DNA from: Youxingia wuxianensis
GTDB taxonomy: Bacteria > Bacillota > Clostridia > Oscillospirales > Ruminococcaceae
NCBI RefSeq assembly: GCF_014385085.1
Contig: NZ_JACRTD010000006.1
Location: 62,001 to 126,000 of the forward strand
Direction: 5' to 3'
Length of the DNA: 64,000 nucleotides
Shown: positions 42,925 through 51,683 of the stretch, piece after piece
Position numbering within the stretch: position 1 is the first letter of the stretch
Layout of the letters: each line of letters begins with the position of its first letter
Program-made: the position numbers and the translations under genes
The notes under the pieces: model-generated
Told to the model about the DNA's origin: nothing
The model's database searches: none
The model's input: the letters and a program-made list of their open reading frames with translations, nothing else

Positions 42925-43401
42925 TTAATCCTCAGTATAGGTGACCTTTGCCATTTTCTGTTCCACCTTGGGACGGTCTCCCCAACCGGTTTTAACCGAT
43001 GCGATTTCATCCACCACATCCATGCCTTCCACTACTTTTCCGAAAGCCGCATATTGTCCGTCCAAATGGGGCGCGTCCGCATGCATAATAAAAAATTGGC
43101 TCCCTGCGGAATTAGGGTCCTGCGCCCTGGCCATAGAAAGGACGCCGCGGGTATGTTTCAAATTGTTTTCCACTCCGTTGGCTTTAAATTCCCCTTTGAT
43201 ATGATGTCCTGGGCCGCCCATGCCGGTACCTTCCGGACAGCCGCCCTGAATCATAAATCCTGGGATTACCCGGTGAAAGATCAGTCCGTCATAAAAGCCG
43301 TCTTTTACCAGGCTGATGAAATTTTCCACCGATATAGGAGCAATATCCGGATAAAGCTCAATCTTGATCTGTTTGCCGTTTTCCATTTCAATTGTTACCA
43401 T
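42925..43401 (-). CDS. Cyclophilin-type peptidyl-prolyl isomerase
   Basis: A 158-residue cytoplasmic cyclophilin. It has the expected order: ENGKQIKIELYPDIAPISVENF, GLIFHRVIPGFMIQGG (active-site Arg and Phe), and ARAQDPNSAGSQFFI. No signal peptide is present. The start is ATG 43401 behind AAAGGAG; an upstream in-frame start would add 16 residues overlapping the pyrI 3' end. It lies 16 bp downstream of pyrI and could be part of the pyrBI transcript. Confidence 0.95.
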   Translation of the reverse strand: MVTIEMENGKQIKIELYPDIAPISVENFISLVKDGFYDGLIFHRVIPGFMIQGGCPEGTGMGGPGHHIKGEFKANGVENNLKHTRGVLSMARAQDPNSAGSQFFIMHADAPHLDGQYAAFGKVVEGMDVVDEIASVKTGWGDRPKVEQKMAKVTYTED

Positions 43402-43417
43402 AACGAAACTCCTTTGA

Positions 43418-43849
43418 TCACTTAGTATTGGCACTGTACTCCTGTTCACAGTAGATACAGCGGTAGGTCGCTTTTGTCCCGTCTACCAGTTTAAAAATAT
43501 GCGGCAGGCTGCGTTCGGCAGACGTAACACACCTTGGATTTTTACACTGAACCACATTGGTTACCATCTGAGGCAGGGTAAGATGCTTTTTTTCAATAAT
43601 ATTTCCCCCGGCGATAATATTTACCGTGATATTGGGATCGATAAATCCCAGCACATCCAAATCCAGGTCAATTTTGTCCTCGATTTTAATGATATCCTTT
43701 CTCCCGGATTTTTTGCTGCGCACATTTTTAATAATCGCTACGCTGCAATCCAGCTTGTCCAAACGCAGAAACTTATAAATTTCCATGCTTTTTCCAGCCG
43801 CAATATGGTCGATAACCACACCTTTTTCCAGGCTATCCACGTTAAGCAT
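43418..43849 (-). CDS. pyrI: Aspartate carbamoyltransferase regulatory subunit
   Basis: A 143-residue allosteric subunit that binds nucleotides and a structural zinc. The N-terminal allosteric domain includes VIDHIAAGKSMEIYKFL. The C-terminal zinc domain has all four cysteines: CKNPRC and CIYCEQ (CX4C and CX2C). Its presence means the holoenzyme is of the E. coli type, with feedback by nucleotides, and not the PyrI-less type of Bacillus. Starts one base after the pyrB stop. Confidence 0.96.
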   Translation of the reverse strand: MLNVDSLEKGVVIDHIAAGKSMEIYKFLRLDKLDCSVAIIKNVRSKKSGRKDIIKIEDKIDLDLDVLGFIDPNITVNIIAGGNIIEKKHLTLPQMVTNVVQCKNPRCVTSAERSLPHIFKLVDGTKATYRCIYCEQEYSANTK

Positions 43850-43850
43850 C

Positions 43851-44765
43851 CTATTCCACCTCCAGCAGTTTAAGGATCAGAGCCATTCGGGCGTATTTTC
43901 CAAACAGCACCTGTTTAAAATAACAGGCTCTGGGATCCTTGTCCACTTCCGTGTCAATCTCATTTACTCTGGGCAAGGGATGCAGGACGATCATATCCTT
44001 TTTTGCCAGCTCCATTTTTGGCATGTCCAAAATATAACTGTCCCGCAGGCGCACATAGTCCTCCTCGTTAAAAAAGCGTTCCCTCTGCACCCGGGTCATA
44101 TACAAAACATCCAGCTGTTCAATCACTTCTTCCAGCCGTTCCGCCTCAACAAAGGGAATATCCTCTTTTTCCAATATCTCCCGGATATAGTCCGGCACCC
44201 TCAGTTCCTGAGGGGAGATCAGCACAAAACGGATATGGGGATATCGGGTCAGCGCCTTTATCAAAGAATGAACCGTGCGACCAAATTTCAAGTCGCCGCA
44301 CAATCCTACGGTCAAGTCCTCTATCTTTCCTTTCAGCCGCCGGATCGTCAGCAGATCGGTGAGGGTTTGGGTTGGGTGCTGGTGTCCGCCGTCCCCGGCA
44401 TTGATTACCGGGATATTGGAATAAAGAGACGCTACCTTGGCAGCGCCTTCTTTTGGGTGACGCATAGCGCAAATATCGGCATAGCACTGTACGACTCGGA
44501 TAGTATCGGCGATGCTTTCCCCTTTGGTGGCGGAACTGGAATCCGCCGACGCAAACCCCAGCACGCTTCCCCCCAGTTCCAGCATGGCCGCTTCAAAACT
44601 AAGCCGTGTTCGGGTGCTTGGCTCAAAAAACAGCGTGGCGATTTTTTTGCCGTCGCATTTATGGGCATACGCCTGCGGCCGGGCAATGATATCGTCCGCC
44701 AAGTCCAACAGCCCGTCCACCTCTTCGCAGGACAAATCCATGGGTTCAATCAAATGTCTTACCAA
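43851..44765 (-). CDS. pyrB: Aspartate carbamoyltransferase catalytic subunit
   Basis: A 304-residue transcarbamoylase making carbamoyl-aspartate, the first committed step of pyrimidine synthesis. It has [16 protein letters not shown] (carbamoyl-phosphate site), the [12 protein letters not shown] segment and [11 protein letters not shown] choose the TTG at 44765 ([12 protein letters not shown]), because GGGGGTG lies 5 nt upstream and the length then equals the family norm. The longer upstream frame runs back through the leader and promoter. It overlaps no other gene and is coupled to pyrI. Confidence 0.95.
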   Translation of the reverse strand: MVRHLIEPMDLSCEEVDGLLDLADDIIARPQAYAHKCDGKKIATLFFEPSTRTRLSFEAAMLELGGSVLGFASADSSSATKGESIADTIRVVQCYADICAMRHPKEGAAKVASLYSNIPVINAGDGGHQHPTQTLTDLLTIRRLKGKIEDLTVGLCGDLKFGRTVHSLIKALTRYPHIRFVLISPQELRVPDYIREILEKEDIPFVEAERLEEVIEQLDVLYMTRVQRERFFNEEDYVRLRDSYILDMPKMELAKKDMIVLHPLPRVNEIDTEVDKDPRACYFKQVLFGKYARMALILKLLEVE

Positions 44766-44814
44766 AAAAACACCCCCGGTATATCGTAAAACGTTCCTTT
44801 GATTTCTTCTCCTA

Positions 44815-44843
44815 AGTGTACAACATTCCTTGTTGGGACGCAA
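44815..44843 (-). promoter_or_regulatory. Candidate promoter of pyrBI
   Basis: Minus strand TTGCGT (44843-44838), 17 bp, TACACT (44820-44815), between the ybjQ-like terminator and pyrB. The match is moderate. No attenuator hairpin is apparent in the short leader. Confidence 0.35.
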
Positions 44844-44857
44844 CCCCTTTTCCACAA

Positions 44858-44890
44858 GAAAAGCGTCCCGGACATTTGATCCGGGACGCT
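44858..44890 (-). terminator. Terminator after the YbjQ-like gene
   Basis: A 10-bp stem (AGCGTCCCGG / CCGGGACGCT) with a 9-nt loop is followed by TTTTC on the minus strand. Confidence 0.8.
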
Positions 44891-44894
44891 AATG

Positions 44895-45206
44895 TTATTT
44901 AAATTTTACCGCGGTGCCGTAAGCGATAACTTCCGCCGCCCCCTGCATGATTGCAGAGGAGGCATAACGGATATTGACCACCGCATCCGCGCCCATTTGT
45001 TCCGCTTCCTCCACCATACGCTTGGTGGCCAAAGCTCTAGCCTCGTTCATCATTTCATTGTATGCTTTCAGCTCTCCGCCTACTAAGGTTTTAAAACTCT
45101 GGGTAATATCCTTCCCAATATTTTTAGACTGGATCGTGCTTCCTTTTACCAGACTGAGCATTTCCAATTCTTTTCCGGAAATATAATCAGTATTTACTAA
45201 GATCAT
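44895..45206 (-). CDS. YbjQ/UPF0145 family protein
   Basis: A 103-residue protein of the YbjQ family (sometimes called heavy-metal-binding domain). Typical pieces are ILVNTDYISGKEL, GSTIQSKNIGKDI, EARALATKRMVEEAEQMGADAVVNIRY and the final AYGTAVKF. It is thought to form a pentameric beta barrel; function is unknown. I use ATG 45206; a GTG at 45218 is possible. It overlaps the 3' end of the small membrane gene upstream, so the two are co-expressed. Confidence 0.8.
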   Translation of the reverse strand: MILVNTDYISGKELEMLSLVKGSTIQSKNIGKDITQSFKTLVGGELKAYNEMMNEARALATKRMVEEAEQMGADAVVNIRYASSAIMQGAAEVIAYGTAVKFK

Positions 45207-45408
45207 CTTCTTCACCACTCCTAATCTCTTTTATTCGTTCTATCAAAACAAAGACAGAAACACAAATCAGGGCAAGAGGGATTGCCGCCCCGATAAGTTT
45301 TCCCACCAGCGGGAAAGGAACTACCGCCCATATTGCCACATAACCCAAAAAGAGAAGCACCAAAATTGCCGTGATAATCAGCGGCGCCATCATCTTTTTC
45401 ATCTTCAT
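45187..45408 (-). CDS. Small two-helix membrane protein, unknown function
   Basis: About 73 residues with two clear membrane helices (LIITAILVLLFLGYVAIWAVV and LIGAAIPLALICVSVFVLIE, each within the stated limits) and a charged tail (RIKEIRSGEEDDLSKY). It overlaps the YbjQ-like gene by about 20 bp. Small membrane partners next to YbjQ genes are common, so a joint role is plausible. The start is uncertain (ATG 45408, or GTG 45429). Confidence 0.6.
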   Translation of the reverse strand: MKMKKMMAPLIITAILVLLFLGYVAIWAVVPFPLVGKLIGAAIPLALICVSVFVLIERIKEIRSGEEDDLSKY

Positions 45409-45605
45409 CCGGCTTTTCTCACTCCCCACAGGTTTATTATAACATTTATCCGCCGTTAAAACAATTTTTACTGCGTCCGTTCCCTGTATCTTCCAGCAGC
45501 TTTTTAATCCGCCGCCCCGGCCTTCTGTCCCTTTCCGGTTATTTTAAACTCCTAAAAGCCGCTATACACGGCCGGCTCTGTGTATCTTTTCCCTGCATTT
45601 TTTCT

Positions 45606-46799
45606 TTAATAAATTCCACGTTCAAATGCAGTCCAGGGATTAATAAACACATCGTTTACCGACATGCAGAAATGCAGGTGGGGTCCGGTAGAAAAGCCTG
45701 TGCTTCCCACTTTGCCTACAGGATTTCCCTGTTCTACCCAGTCGTCCGCCTTCACATCCAGGCTCTCCATATGATAATACCAGCTCTTCACCCCAAAGCC
45801 ATGTTCAATAATCACCGTATTTCCCGTAAGCTGAAGAAAATCCGCAAACAGAACCCTTCCCACTCCGGCGGCGGACACCTGTGTCCCCGCTCCAGCGGCT
45901 ATGTCAATCCCGCTGTGGCGGGTAGCCACTTGGGACCCATTGGTATAGCGTATCATTCCAAATTCTGTAGTAATAGGGCCTTCTACCGGCTGTAAAAACG
46001 GTCCGTCCCAATATTTGATCGGATCGCAGATTTTTTTCAGCGGTTCGATCTTCTCCGCCCATTCCAAATTCGCCGCTTCATTTTCTATGGTATTAGCCGT
46101 AGTTCCCGGATCTACCGTAAGGTACTGCACCTCAAATTCCCGATCTCCTACATTGATCTGGTACGGAAAGCTTTCCTCCCCGGCGGTGAGCGTCAGCTGA
46201 TATATTCCTGGCTGCGTAGAGTACCTCACAGGCAAAATTCCCATTTTTCTGTTCTCCGTCTGGAAAAAAGCCGGCTGGAAATCCAAATCCGTATAAGCGG
46301 ATACTTCCTCTGCATACTCCACATAGATTACCAGCGCTTCCCCCAAGGTCACCGTATTGCTTTCCATGGTAATTTTCGCAGGAAAATCACACCTTGCAAT
46401 AAATTGGTAACTGTCCTGGCCGATTGTCACGCGATAGGTATAATCTCCGTCGTGGAGGGGAACAAATTCCTTCAACTGTTCCTGCGTACCCTCAAAAACC
46501 GTATTCTCCCCGTCCAAAATAGTAATTTTTTCATCCCCGGATAAAAAGGACGGGAGCTGGTCCAAAGAGGTTACCGGTATGATCTGTCCGGTTTCTTCAT
46601 TTACAATTTCGAAGCTTTCTTCCCCTGCCGTCACGGTCAGCGTCTTGCTTTGGGGCCGGCTTTCTTCCTGGGAGGAAAGCTGCTCCTGGTAGGCTGACTG
46701 GGGTTGGGAAAGTGCGGCTTCCCGAGCCGGACGTTCCCCACAGGCGGAAAACAGCAGCACTGCCGCCGCCAGGACGCAGCAGCATCTAATCATATACAC
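45606..46799 (-). CDS. M23 (LytM) peptidase lipoprotein
   Basis: A 397-residue lipoprotein. The signal sequence ends in a lipobox (LFSAC, Cys20), followed by a Ser/Gln-rich linker and beta-rich repeats (about 50-240) not assigned to a family. The C-terminal M23 domain (280-397) has the zinc residues His295 and Asp299 (TRHSGIDI) and HLH (374-376). It likely cuts peptidoglycan cross-bridges at the cell surface. The GTG at 46799 is 7-8 nt after AAGGAGGT. An ATG two bases further upstream gives only three codons. Confidence 0.85.
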   Translation of the reverse strand: MYMIRCCCVLAAAVLLFSACGERPAREAALSQPQSAYQEQLSSQEESRPQSKTLTVTAGEESFEIVNEETGQIIPVTSLDQLPSFLSGDEKITILDGENTVFEGTQEQLKEFVPLHDGDYTYRVTIGQDSYQFIARCDFPAKITMESNTVTLGEALVIYVEYAEEVSAYTDLDFQPAFFQTENRKMGILPVRYSTQPGIYQLTLTAGEESFPYQINVGDREFEVQYLTVDPGTTANTIENEAANLEWAEKIEPLKKICDPIKYWDGPFLQPVEGPITTEFGMIRYTNGSQVATRHSGIDIAAGAGTQVSAAGVGRVLFADFLQLTGNTVIIEHGFGVKSWYYHMESLDVKADDWVEQGNPVGKVGSTGFSTGPHLHFCMSVNDVFINPWTAFERGIY

Positions 46800-47263
46800 A
46801 TGGCATACCTCCTTCGCTTCTCTTGTACTATATATGTATCAATATAACACAGTTTTCTTTCCATCGCATCTACAGAATATTGGAGAAAAAACCTGCCGGA
46901 TTTTACCGCCAGGTTTTATCGTCTTTTCTTATGGCCGTCTCTACAGACAAAAGGAAACTCCCTCTTTTCCTGTAGCGCAAGCGCCGCTTCTGCCTTCAGC
47001 GTCAAAGGACCAAGCCAGCGTCTCTTTCCATCCTAAACTACAAGCCCTTTGATACCAAGGCAAGGGAATGCAAGGAGGCAAATAAACTTTCTCATTTCAT
47101 AAAAACTCTTCTATTCATTGAGTATATCATGCCGCAAAGCGGGGAACAAGCCAAAAAAGCAAATTCAAGGGCGCCCGAATGGGGCGCCCCTGGAATTTTT
47201 TCAAGCTATGATCCATTTACTTCGTTTTTTTGAAAAATACAAGCTTACCTAGCGCCGCTGTCC
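46800..47263. other. Intergenic region with one hairpin
   Basis: No gene is seen in these 464 bp. A GGGCGCC/GGCGCCC hairpin at about 47169-47189, followed on the minus strand by a T-rich stretch, may end the flagellar remnant transcript. An AT-rich zone at 46820-46870 probably holds the promoter of the LytM lipoprotein gene, but no clear -35 was found. Confidence 0.5.
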
Positions 47264-47797
47264 TTATTTTTCTCCGCTTTGGACCATTGGATGCTGAAGT
47301 TCGTCCCAAATTTGATTGACATATTCTACACAATCAAAATAAATCTGGGTAGCGACAATGTTGGCATGGGTCTCGGAATAAGCGTTCGTAGAAAACGCCT
47401 GCAGCGCGTCGTTGATGCTCAATAAGCTGGCCCGCAGTCCGGTGTCGTTTTTCGGATTATATTCATTGAGAGCCGCCTGAATATCGTTCAGGATTGTGGA
47501 AGACTGCTCATAGTAACCCACGTCTCCGCTTTCATCCCGAAACCGTTTATCAAGAAACTGGTCGCGGGTTTGTCCAATCCCAGTAACATCCACACCCTGT
47601 CCGGCAAAGCCCACCTTGCTGGAAGAAAATCTGGAACGATAAGAATCAGGGGCCAGCGCCACCTGTGTCATTCGCTGGCGCGTATACCCGACAGAATCCC
47701 AGTTGGTCAGGTTCTGCCCGGCTATATCCAGCCCTTTTTGAGCGGCCGTCAAGCCGCGTTTGGCTGTTTCAAATCCTAAGAAAGTTGGCCTTAACAA
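47264..47797 (-). pseudogene. flgK: Truncated flagellar hook-associated protein FlgK
   Basis: A 177-codon frame. Residues 1-150 are a good FlgK N terminus: FLGFETAKRGLTAAQKGLDIAGQNLTN (in pieces, the flagellar rod motif), GYTRQRM, GVDVTGIGQTRDQFLDKRFRDES, and ALQAFSTNAYSETH. Family members have 450-600 residues. Here homology stops near residue 150, is replaced by about 27 unrelated residues and ends. The protein lacks the helical C terminus needed to assemble at the hook-filament junction. The start is TTG 47797 behind GGAGGGA. Confidence 0.8.
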
Positions 47798-47811
47798 GCG
47801 AATCCCTCCAT

Positions 47812-48300
47812 CTATACCTTTGTCTCAAAAAGCGATGTGCCAGCCGCGTTTTCCGAGCGTTTTCCATCGGCGTCATACGGGGCGCAAGCAAGCGCATCCT
47901 CCGTGACGCCCAGCATCTGCAGCCCTCCCTGAACGAAAGACAGGCATTTTTCATTGTAGTATTTAACAGTATCTACCGCGCATTCAAACCGGCGGAACAA
48001 TTGTTCAAAATCGGAACGCTCCTGCGCGTCCAAACGTTCGAGTATTTCATGGAAGGTAAGCCCTTCAAGTCCAACCCGTTTCTGTTCCGCTTCACGCTGC
48101 TCCTCCATTTTAGCAAGGCGCATATTCATCGCCTGCTGATTGGACGTGGCCCGGTCAATCCGTTTAGGATCGTAAGAGAGAACCGCGGTATATTTCTCTT
48201 TTTCGCCAGCGGCGGCCTCCTCCAAAAATGTCACATAATTTTCAAGGGATTTTTTAAAATTTTGCAAACGATCCATCTCCTCGTCTATGCAATGCACCAA
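47812..48300 (-). CDS. flgN: FlgN-family flagellar chaperone
   Basis: About 162 residues, almost entirely helical with long charged coiled-coil-like segments (LENYVTFLEEAAAGEKEKY, SNQQAMNMRLAKMEEQREA). This fits the FlgN export chaperone for FlgK and FlgL. It lies between flgM and truncated flgK in the usual order. It overlaps flgM by 16 bp. The start is unsure: TTG 48300 or ATG 48276. The frame is intact although its client gene is broken. Confidence 0.75.
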   Translation of the reverse strand: MVHCIDEEMDRLQNFKKSLENYVTFLEEAAAGEKEKYTAVLSYDPKRIDRATSNQQAMNMRLAKMEEQREAEQKRVGLEGLTFHEILERLDAQERSDFEQLFRRFECAVDTVKYYNEKCLSFVQGGLQMLGVTEDALACAPYDADGKRSENAAGTSLFETKV

Positions 48301-48596
48301 TGCTGCATAATAGCGTCTGCCAAATCGGTGGTCGGAACATGATAACTTTTATCCTGGATTGCTTTGCGCAGACTTTCCAGGCGTTCCGGCGATGCCGGTC
48401 TGCAAAGTTCCGCCGCAATTGCTCGGGAAAGCTGCTCGGCTTCCATTTTACGCGCCCCCTCCGGGCTGATTTGAATTTGATCGGAGTTTTCGGTCTTCGC
48501 CGCCATCTCCTCCTGGGTTTGCTCCATATGGCGGGACGCATGGGTATATCCGTTTATTTTTTTATATGCGTGAAATGCCGCAGGGTTAATTTTCAT
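48285..48596 (-). CDS. flgM: Anti-sigma-28 factor FlgM
   Basis: A 103-residue regulator that binds the flagellar sigma factor. The N terminus is polar and disordered. The C-terminal sigma-binding region reads RLESLRKAIQDKSYHVPTTD, then LADAIM, the classic FlgM ending. GGAGGCG precedes the ATG at 48596. First gene of a three-gene flagellar remnant. A sigma-28 promoter was sought upstream, but only a weak match was seen. Confidence 0.85.
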   Translation of the reverse strand: MKINPAAFHAYKKINGYTHASRHMEQTQEEMAAKTENSDQIQISPEGARKMEAEQLSRAIAAELCRPASPERLESLRKAIQDKSYHVPTTDLADAIMQHWCIA

Positions 48597-48790
48597 CTTG
48601 AACGCCTCCTGTTCTGTCTAATTTCTGTCCGACATGTGGCTAAATACCTGGGTAGTTAATCTTTTGCCATTCTATTTCTTTCCAAATTCAGAACATTTTC
48701 ATTTGGTAATCTTATGTAATTGTATATTCGTCCGTCTTCCGAAAAACTAAAGTGCCGCCAGGGAAACACACAATTATATGAAAATTTTTC

Positions 48791-48819
48791 TTGTAAATAC
48801 ACAATAATAATTGTATAAT
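48791..48819 (+). promoter_or_regulatory. Promoter of the parA-comFB pair
   Basis: TTGTAA (48791-48796), 17 bp, TATAAT (48814-48819), 36 bp before the parA start codon. Confidence 0.7.
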
Positions 48820-48854
48820 AAAATGAATCCGTAAAGCAGGAGGTGAGATCACCG

Positions 48855-49625
48855 GTGGCAAAAATTCTTTGTGTGTCAAATCAAAAAGGCGGGGTTGGTA
48901 AAACCACCACCAATGTAATCGCGATGGCGTTAAAACGGCTCCAACGGCGTGTTCTTTGCGTAGATTTTGATCCCCAGGGCGATCTCTCTTTCAGTCTGCG
49001 CGCGGATAATCGTGTGGAAATGCAAAATTCCATATACCATGCCCTTAAAGGCGAGCTGTTGACGGTGCAGACTATTCAGCACACGCCTCTTTGCGACGTA
49101 ATTCCTTCCAATATGCTGCTCAGCGGTATTGAGCTGGAGTTTACCGGGAAGGGCAGGGAGTTTTTGCTGCGCAACTGTCTGCGCCCTGTTCTGAATCTAT
49201 ATGATAATATCTTAATCGACTCTCCGCCTGCATTAGGTATTTTGACGATCAACGCCTTTACCGCAACGGACTATGTGCTCATGCCGGTGAAACCCGATAT
49301 CTACAGCTTACAGGGACTGGTACAGCTCAATGGAACATTGCAGGAAGTTCGGAAAAAAAGCAATCCGGAGGTTCAGGCGGCCGGTATTTTGATTACTCAC
49401 TTTGCTGAGAGAGAAAAGTCCAGTAAAGCGATCTATGAAACTTCGCAGGATGTCGCAAACTGTTTGGGTATTCCTCTGCTGAATACGACTATCCGGCGGG
49501 GGAACTCCGCTCTGACCAATTCTCAGATCCACCGCAAGGACGTGTTTGCTTACGCGCCCAGGGATAAAGTCGTAGCAGATTACCGCTCGCTGGTGGACGA
49601 GCTTATAAAGCGGGGGGTGCTATAA
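48855..49625 (+). CDS. ParA/MinD-family ATPase
   Basis: A 256-residue deviant-Walker ATPase. The P-loop reads NQKGGVGKTTTNV, Walker A' is in VDFDPQGDLSFSL, and LIDSPPALGILTINA follows. It resembles plasmid/chromosome partition ParA (Soj) and not the FlhG type. The start is GTG 48855, 8 nt after AGGAGGTGA; a GTG at 48843 lies within that site. It is followed after 3 bp by a ComFB-like gene and no ParB. A role in positioning that partner or another cargo is inference. Confidence 0.85.
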   Translation: MAKILCVSNQKGGVGKTTTNVIAMALKRLQRRVLCVDFDPQGDLSFSLRADNRVEMQNSIYHALKGELLTVQTIQHTPLCDVIPSNMLLSGIELEFTGKGREFLLRNCLRPVLNLYDNILIDSPPALGILTINAFTATDYVLMPVKPDIYSLQGLVQLNGTLQEVRKKSNPEVQAAGILITHFAEREKSSKAIYETSQDVANCLGIPLLNTTIRRGNSALTNSQIHRKDVFAYAPRDKVVADYRSLVDELIKRGVL

Positions 49626-49628
49626 TCT

Positions 49629-50093
49629 ATGGCAGCCTCCAAAAAGGAATTTGACAAAGACTATATTTTTAGCTTAATCATGCCGAGCGCTCCCATCGCC
49701 TCAGAGAACATTCAGCCGCCGTCCGACGACAGCACTACAGGGGGGACGGACGAGACGCCTGCACACGACAGTCTTTCCATTCTTCAGGACAGAATCAGCC
49801 AGATAACCTCCCCTGCTGTAAAATTACGTCCGGCCGAGGAGTTTGTTCTGACAAATCTTATGGAACAGCTCGTCGCAGACCGTCTGGACGAGGTGTTTTT
49901 CAAATTTAATTGCTGCCGCTGCGATAAATGCAGAAGAGACGTGGCTGCGTTAGCTCTTAATTCCCTGCCTCCCCGTTATGTAGTTGTACAGCCGGATGAA
50001 CTATCCAGCCTGCTTCAGGACTGTTCCACAAAGGACGTGTCCTCGGCACTGGTAAAAGCGATTTTATATGTGAAAAACCATCCAAATCATTAA
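49629..50093 (+). CDS. ComFB-domain protein
   Basis: A 154-residue protein. Residues 1-65 are polar and probably disordered. Residues 66-135 match the late-competence ComFB domain: LTNLMEQLVADRLDEVF, then CCRCDKCRRDVAALALNSLP and PRYVV, with four cysteines likely binding zinc. ComFB is found with motility or competence genes; work on homologues points to cyclic dinucleotide binding. It directly follows the ParA gene, so the two probably work together. The flagellar remnant on the other strand shares the upstream region. Confidence 0.75.
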   Translation: MAASKKEFDKDYIFSLIMPSAPIASENIQPPSDDSTTGGTDETPAHDSLSILQDRISQITSPAVKLRPAEEFVLTNLMEQLVADRLDEVFFKFNCCRCDKCRRDVAALALNSLPPRYVVVQPDELSSLLQDCSTKDVSSALVKAILYVKNHPNH

Positions 50094-50101
50094 AATCTAT
50101 T

Positions 50102-50132
50102 CCCCTTTCAGCTAGACAGCGGCTGAAAGGGG
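50102..50132 (+). terminator. Hairpin after the ComFB-like gene
   Basis: An 11-bp stem (CCCCTTTCAGC / GCTGAAAGGGG) with a 9-nt loop. No T-run follows, so it may be a weak terminator. Confidence 0.45.
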
Positions 50133-50223
50133 AATACTATTAAACTGCTCCGATAGATGGAGCGCCAAGCGCGGCGTGATCTTTTCAGGAAAAAAGGAGC
50201 GGCGTATGCGCACTCCGCTTTTG

Positions 50224-50264
50224 AAGAAAAAATCGGGGCAAGCGATCCATCGCTTGCCCCGATT
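50224..50264 (-). terminator. Terminator of the tRNA-Arg gene
   Basis: A 15-bp perfect stem (AATCGGGGCAAGCGA / TCGCTTGCCCCGATT), 4-nt loop, then T-rich sequence on the minus strand, directly behind the tRNA CCA end. Confidence 0.9.
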
Positions 50265-50341
50265 TGGCGCGCCGTGAGGGACTCGAACCCCCGACCTACT
50301 GGTTCGTAGCCAGTCACTCTATCCAGCTGAGCTAACGGCGC
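50265..50341 (-). tRNA. tRNA-Arg(ACG), CCA encoded
   Basis: On the minus strand: acceptor GCGCCGT pairs with ACGGCGC; the D-arm begins TAGCTCAGCTGGATAGAG; the anticodon stem ACTGG/CCAGT holds loop CTACGAA with anticodon ACG; the T-arm is GGGGG-TTCGAGT-CCCTC-like; the discriminator is G and CCA is encoded. The wobble A would be deaminated to inosine to read CGU, CGC and CGA. Confidence 0.97.
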
Positions 50342-50458
50342 ATATTTTAATCAGCCTTACTATATTAGCACATCTTCCCAGGTTAGTCAAGGATTTTTCA
50401 AAAACTGTGCCCGCCGGCAGATCTTGCTGCCAGCGGGCGTTTAAGGCGTTAAAAACGG

Positions 50459-51505
50459 TTATTCCAAAATATAAATATCTACAATTTTTCTGCCGTTTAA
50501 CCGGCTTTCCTCATAGGTATCATAAAATAAATCCACATCTACAATATCCGCTAAAAGGCCTGTTCCTGTATCCGCCGCAATAGCGCATCCATAAACGAAT
50601 TTGTTATCCGAAGATACGATATACAGTTTGGACCCATAGGGTATTTCTCTGGGATCTACTGCTACATGCCCGGTGATAGCAAACCTGCCGCTTGCGGTTT
50701 TCGCCCCGCTTCGAGCGCTGTAACCGGTGGCTACCTGGTTGGTCAGCAGGCTTTTATATTGCAGCGGCTTTCCGTTCTCATCCACATCCAAATCGAAATC
50801 CAAACCGGATACTGGGGCTACTGACCCGATAAGAATAATCTCTTTTGTGGGGTGTTTGGTTATTTTTTCTCCTAAGAGCTGCGTTTCTTCCTGTACACCG
50901 TCTACTGTGCGGCGCACATAGGTAAGCACCTTTGTTCCGTCGTCCCCTTCCTGTAAGACCCGTGTTGCTCCCACTCTGATAAGTGAACTGTTTTTGTGCA
51001 CGGTTTCATAGGGGATCACCTGTTCCTGCTCATACCGTTCGTATTCTACCCGCTGCAGAACGATTTCATCCCCCTGCTCCAAAGGTTTTTCCGATTTCGG
51101 GGTAAGAAGGTCGTTGCCGTCATAAAAAACTCCTTTCTCATAAAGGAGTTCTCCCACAGTAGTGCCGTTTTCCACTTGATAGGCGGCGGTAGTTTCATCC
51201 ACGGTGACAGTGACCTCCACTAAATTACTGATATCCACTTCACCGTAATGTCCGCTAATTCCTGAAAAGTTTATCTGTTCGGCGGAAAGGGTCCCTATTC
51301 CGAACTTATTGATTATATTCTGACTATTTTGCTCCATTGTAAAATTTATTGAACTGGTTTCACCATCGGTAACATAAATTGCATTGGTCATCGAAGTGAT
51401 TTTAAATACAACAAATGCAAGAACTACGGACAGCATACCTACCGCGAAAACCCTGCTTTTTAAAAATTTTGCCAAAGCGCGGGCTTTCTGTAATAAGTTA
51501 TCCAT
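50459..51505 (-). CDS. YabE-like wall protein with DUF348, G5 and 3D domains
   Basis: A 348-residue exported protein with an N-terminal membrane anchor (about 19-38). It then has ubiquitin-like DUF348 repeats (to about 150), a G5 domain (about 155-235) and a C-terminal 3D domain (about 262-346) with ATGYSARSGAKTASGRFA and the acid residues of AADTGTGL and DIVDVDLFYDT. 3D domains have the fold of lytic transglycosylases, and the family includes Rpf-like and YabE-type cell-wall enzymes. Likely a peptidoglycan lytic enzyme in growth or spore outgrowth. It is a single gene behind a consensus promoter with a 150-bp leader. Confidence 0.85.
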   Translation of the reverse strand: MDNLLQKARALAKFLKSRVFAVGMLSVVLAFVVFKITSMTNAIYVTDGETSSINFTMEQNSQNIINKFGIGTLSAEQINFSGISGHYGEVDISNLVEVTVTVDETTAAYQVENGTTVGELLYEKGVFYDGNDLLTPKSEKPLEQGDEIVLQRVEYERYEQEQVIPYETVHKNSSLIRVGATRVLQEGDDGTKVLTYVRRTVDGVQEETQLLGEKITKHPTKEIILIGSVAPVSGLDFDLDVDENGKPLQYKSLLTNQVATGYSARSGAKTASGRFAITGHVAVDPREIPYGSKLYIVSSDNKFVYGCAIAADTGTGLLADIVDVDLFYDTYEESRLNGRKIVDIYILE

Positions 51506-51654
51506 ATCATACTCCCTTTTACTTTTTCCTCCTGAAGAGTTCTCTCCACATAAAGAACGTTTCAGGCATGAACATGTAATTTATTCTCCAATAGTATGGA
51601 CATAAATTTTCCACAAATTACATATCACATGTTTAGTTTATCAGAGTACCTGCA

Positions 51655-51683
51655 ATTATATTCAAATTGCACAATTTTGTCAA
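51655..51683 (-). promoter_or_regulatory. Consensus sigma-A promoter of the YabE-like gene
   Basis: Minus strand TTGACA (51683-51678), exactly 17 bp, TATAAT (51660-51655): a full match to the vegetative consensus. The remaining AT-rich intergenic DNA (51506-51856) holds nothing else I can identify; no c-di-AMP riboswitch was recognised. Confidence 0.85.

Noticed and set aside
48597..48700. Sigma-28 promoter upstream of flgM
   Set aside because: Only a partial match (TTAA, 15 bp, GCCACATG) to the TAAA/GCCGATAT pattern.
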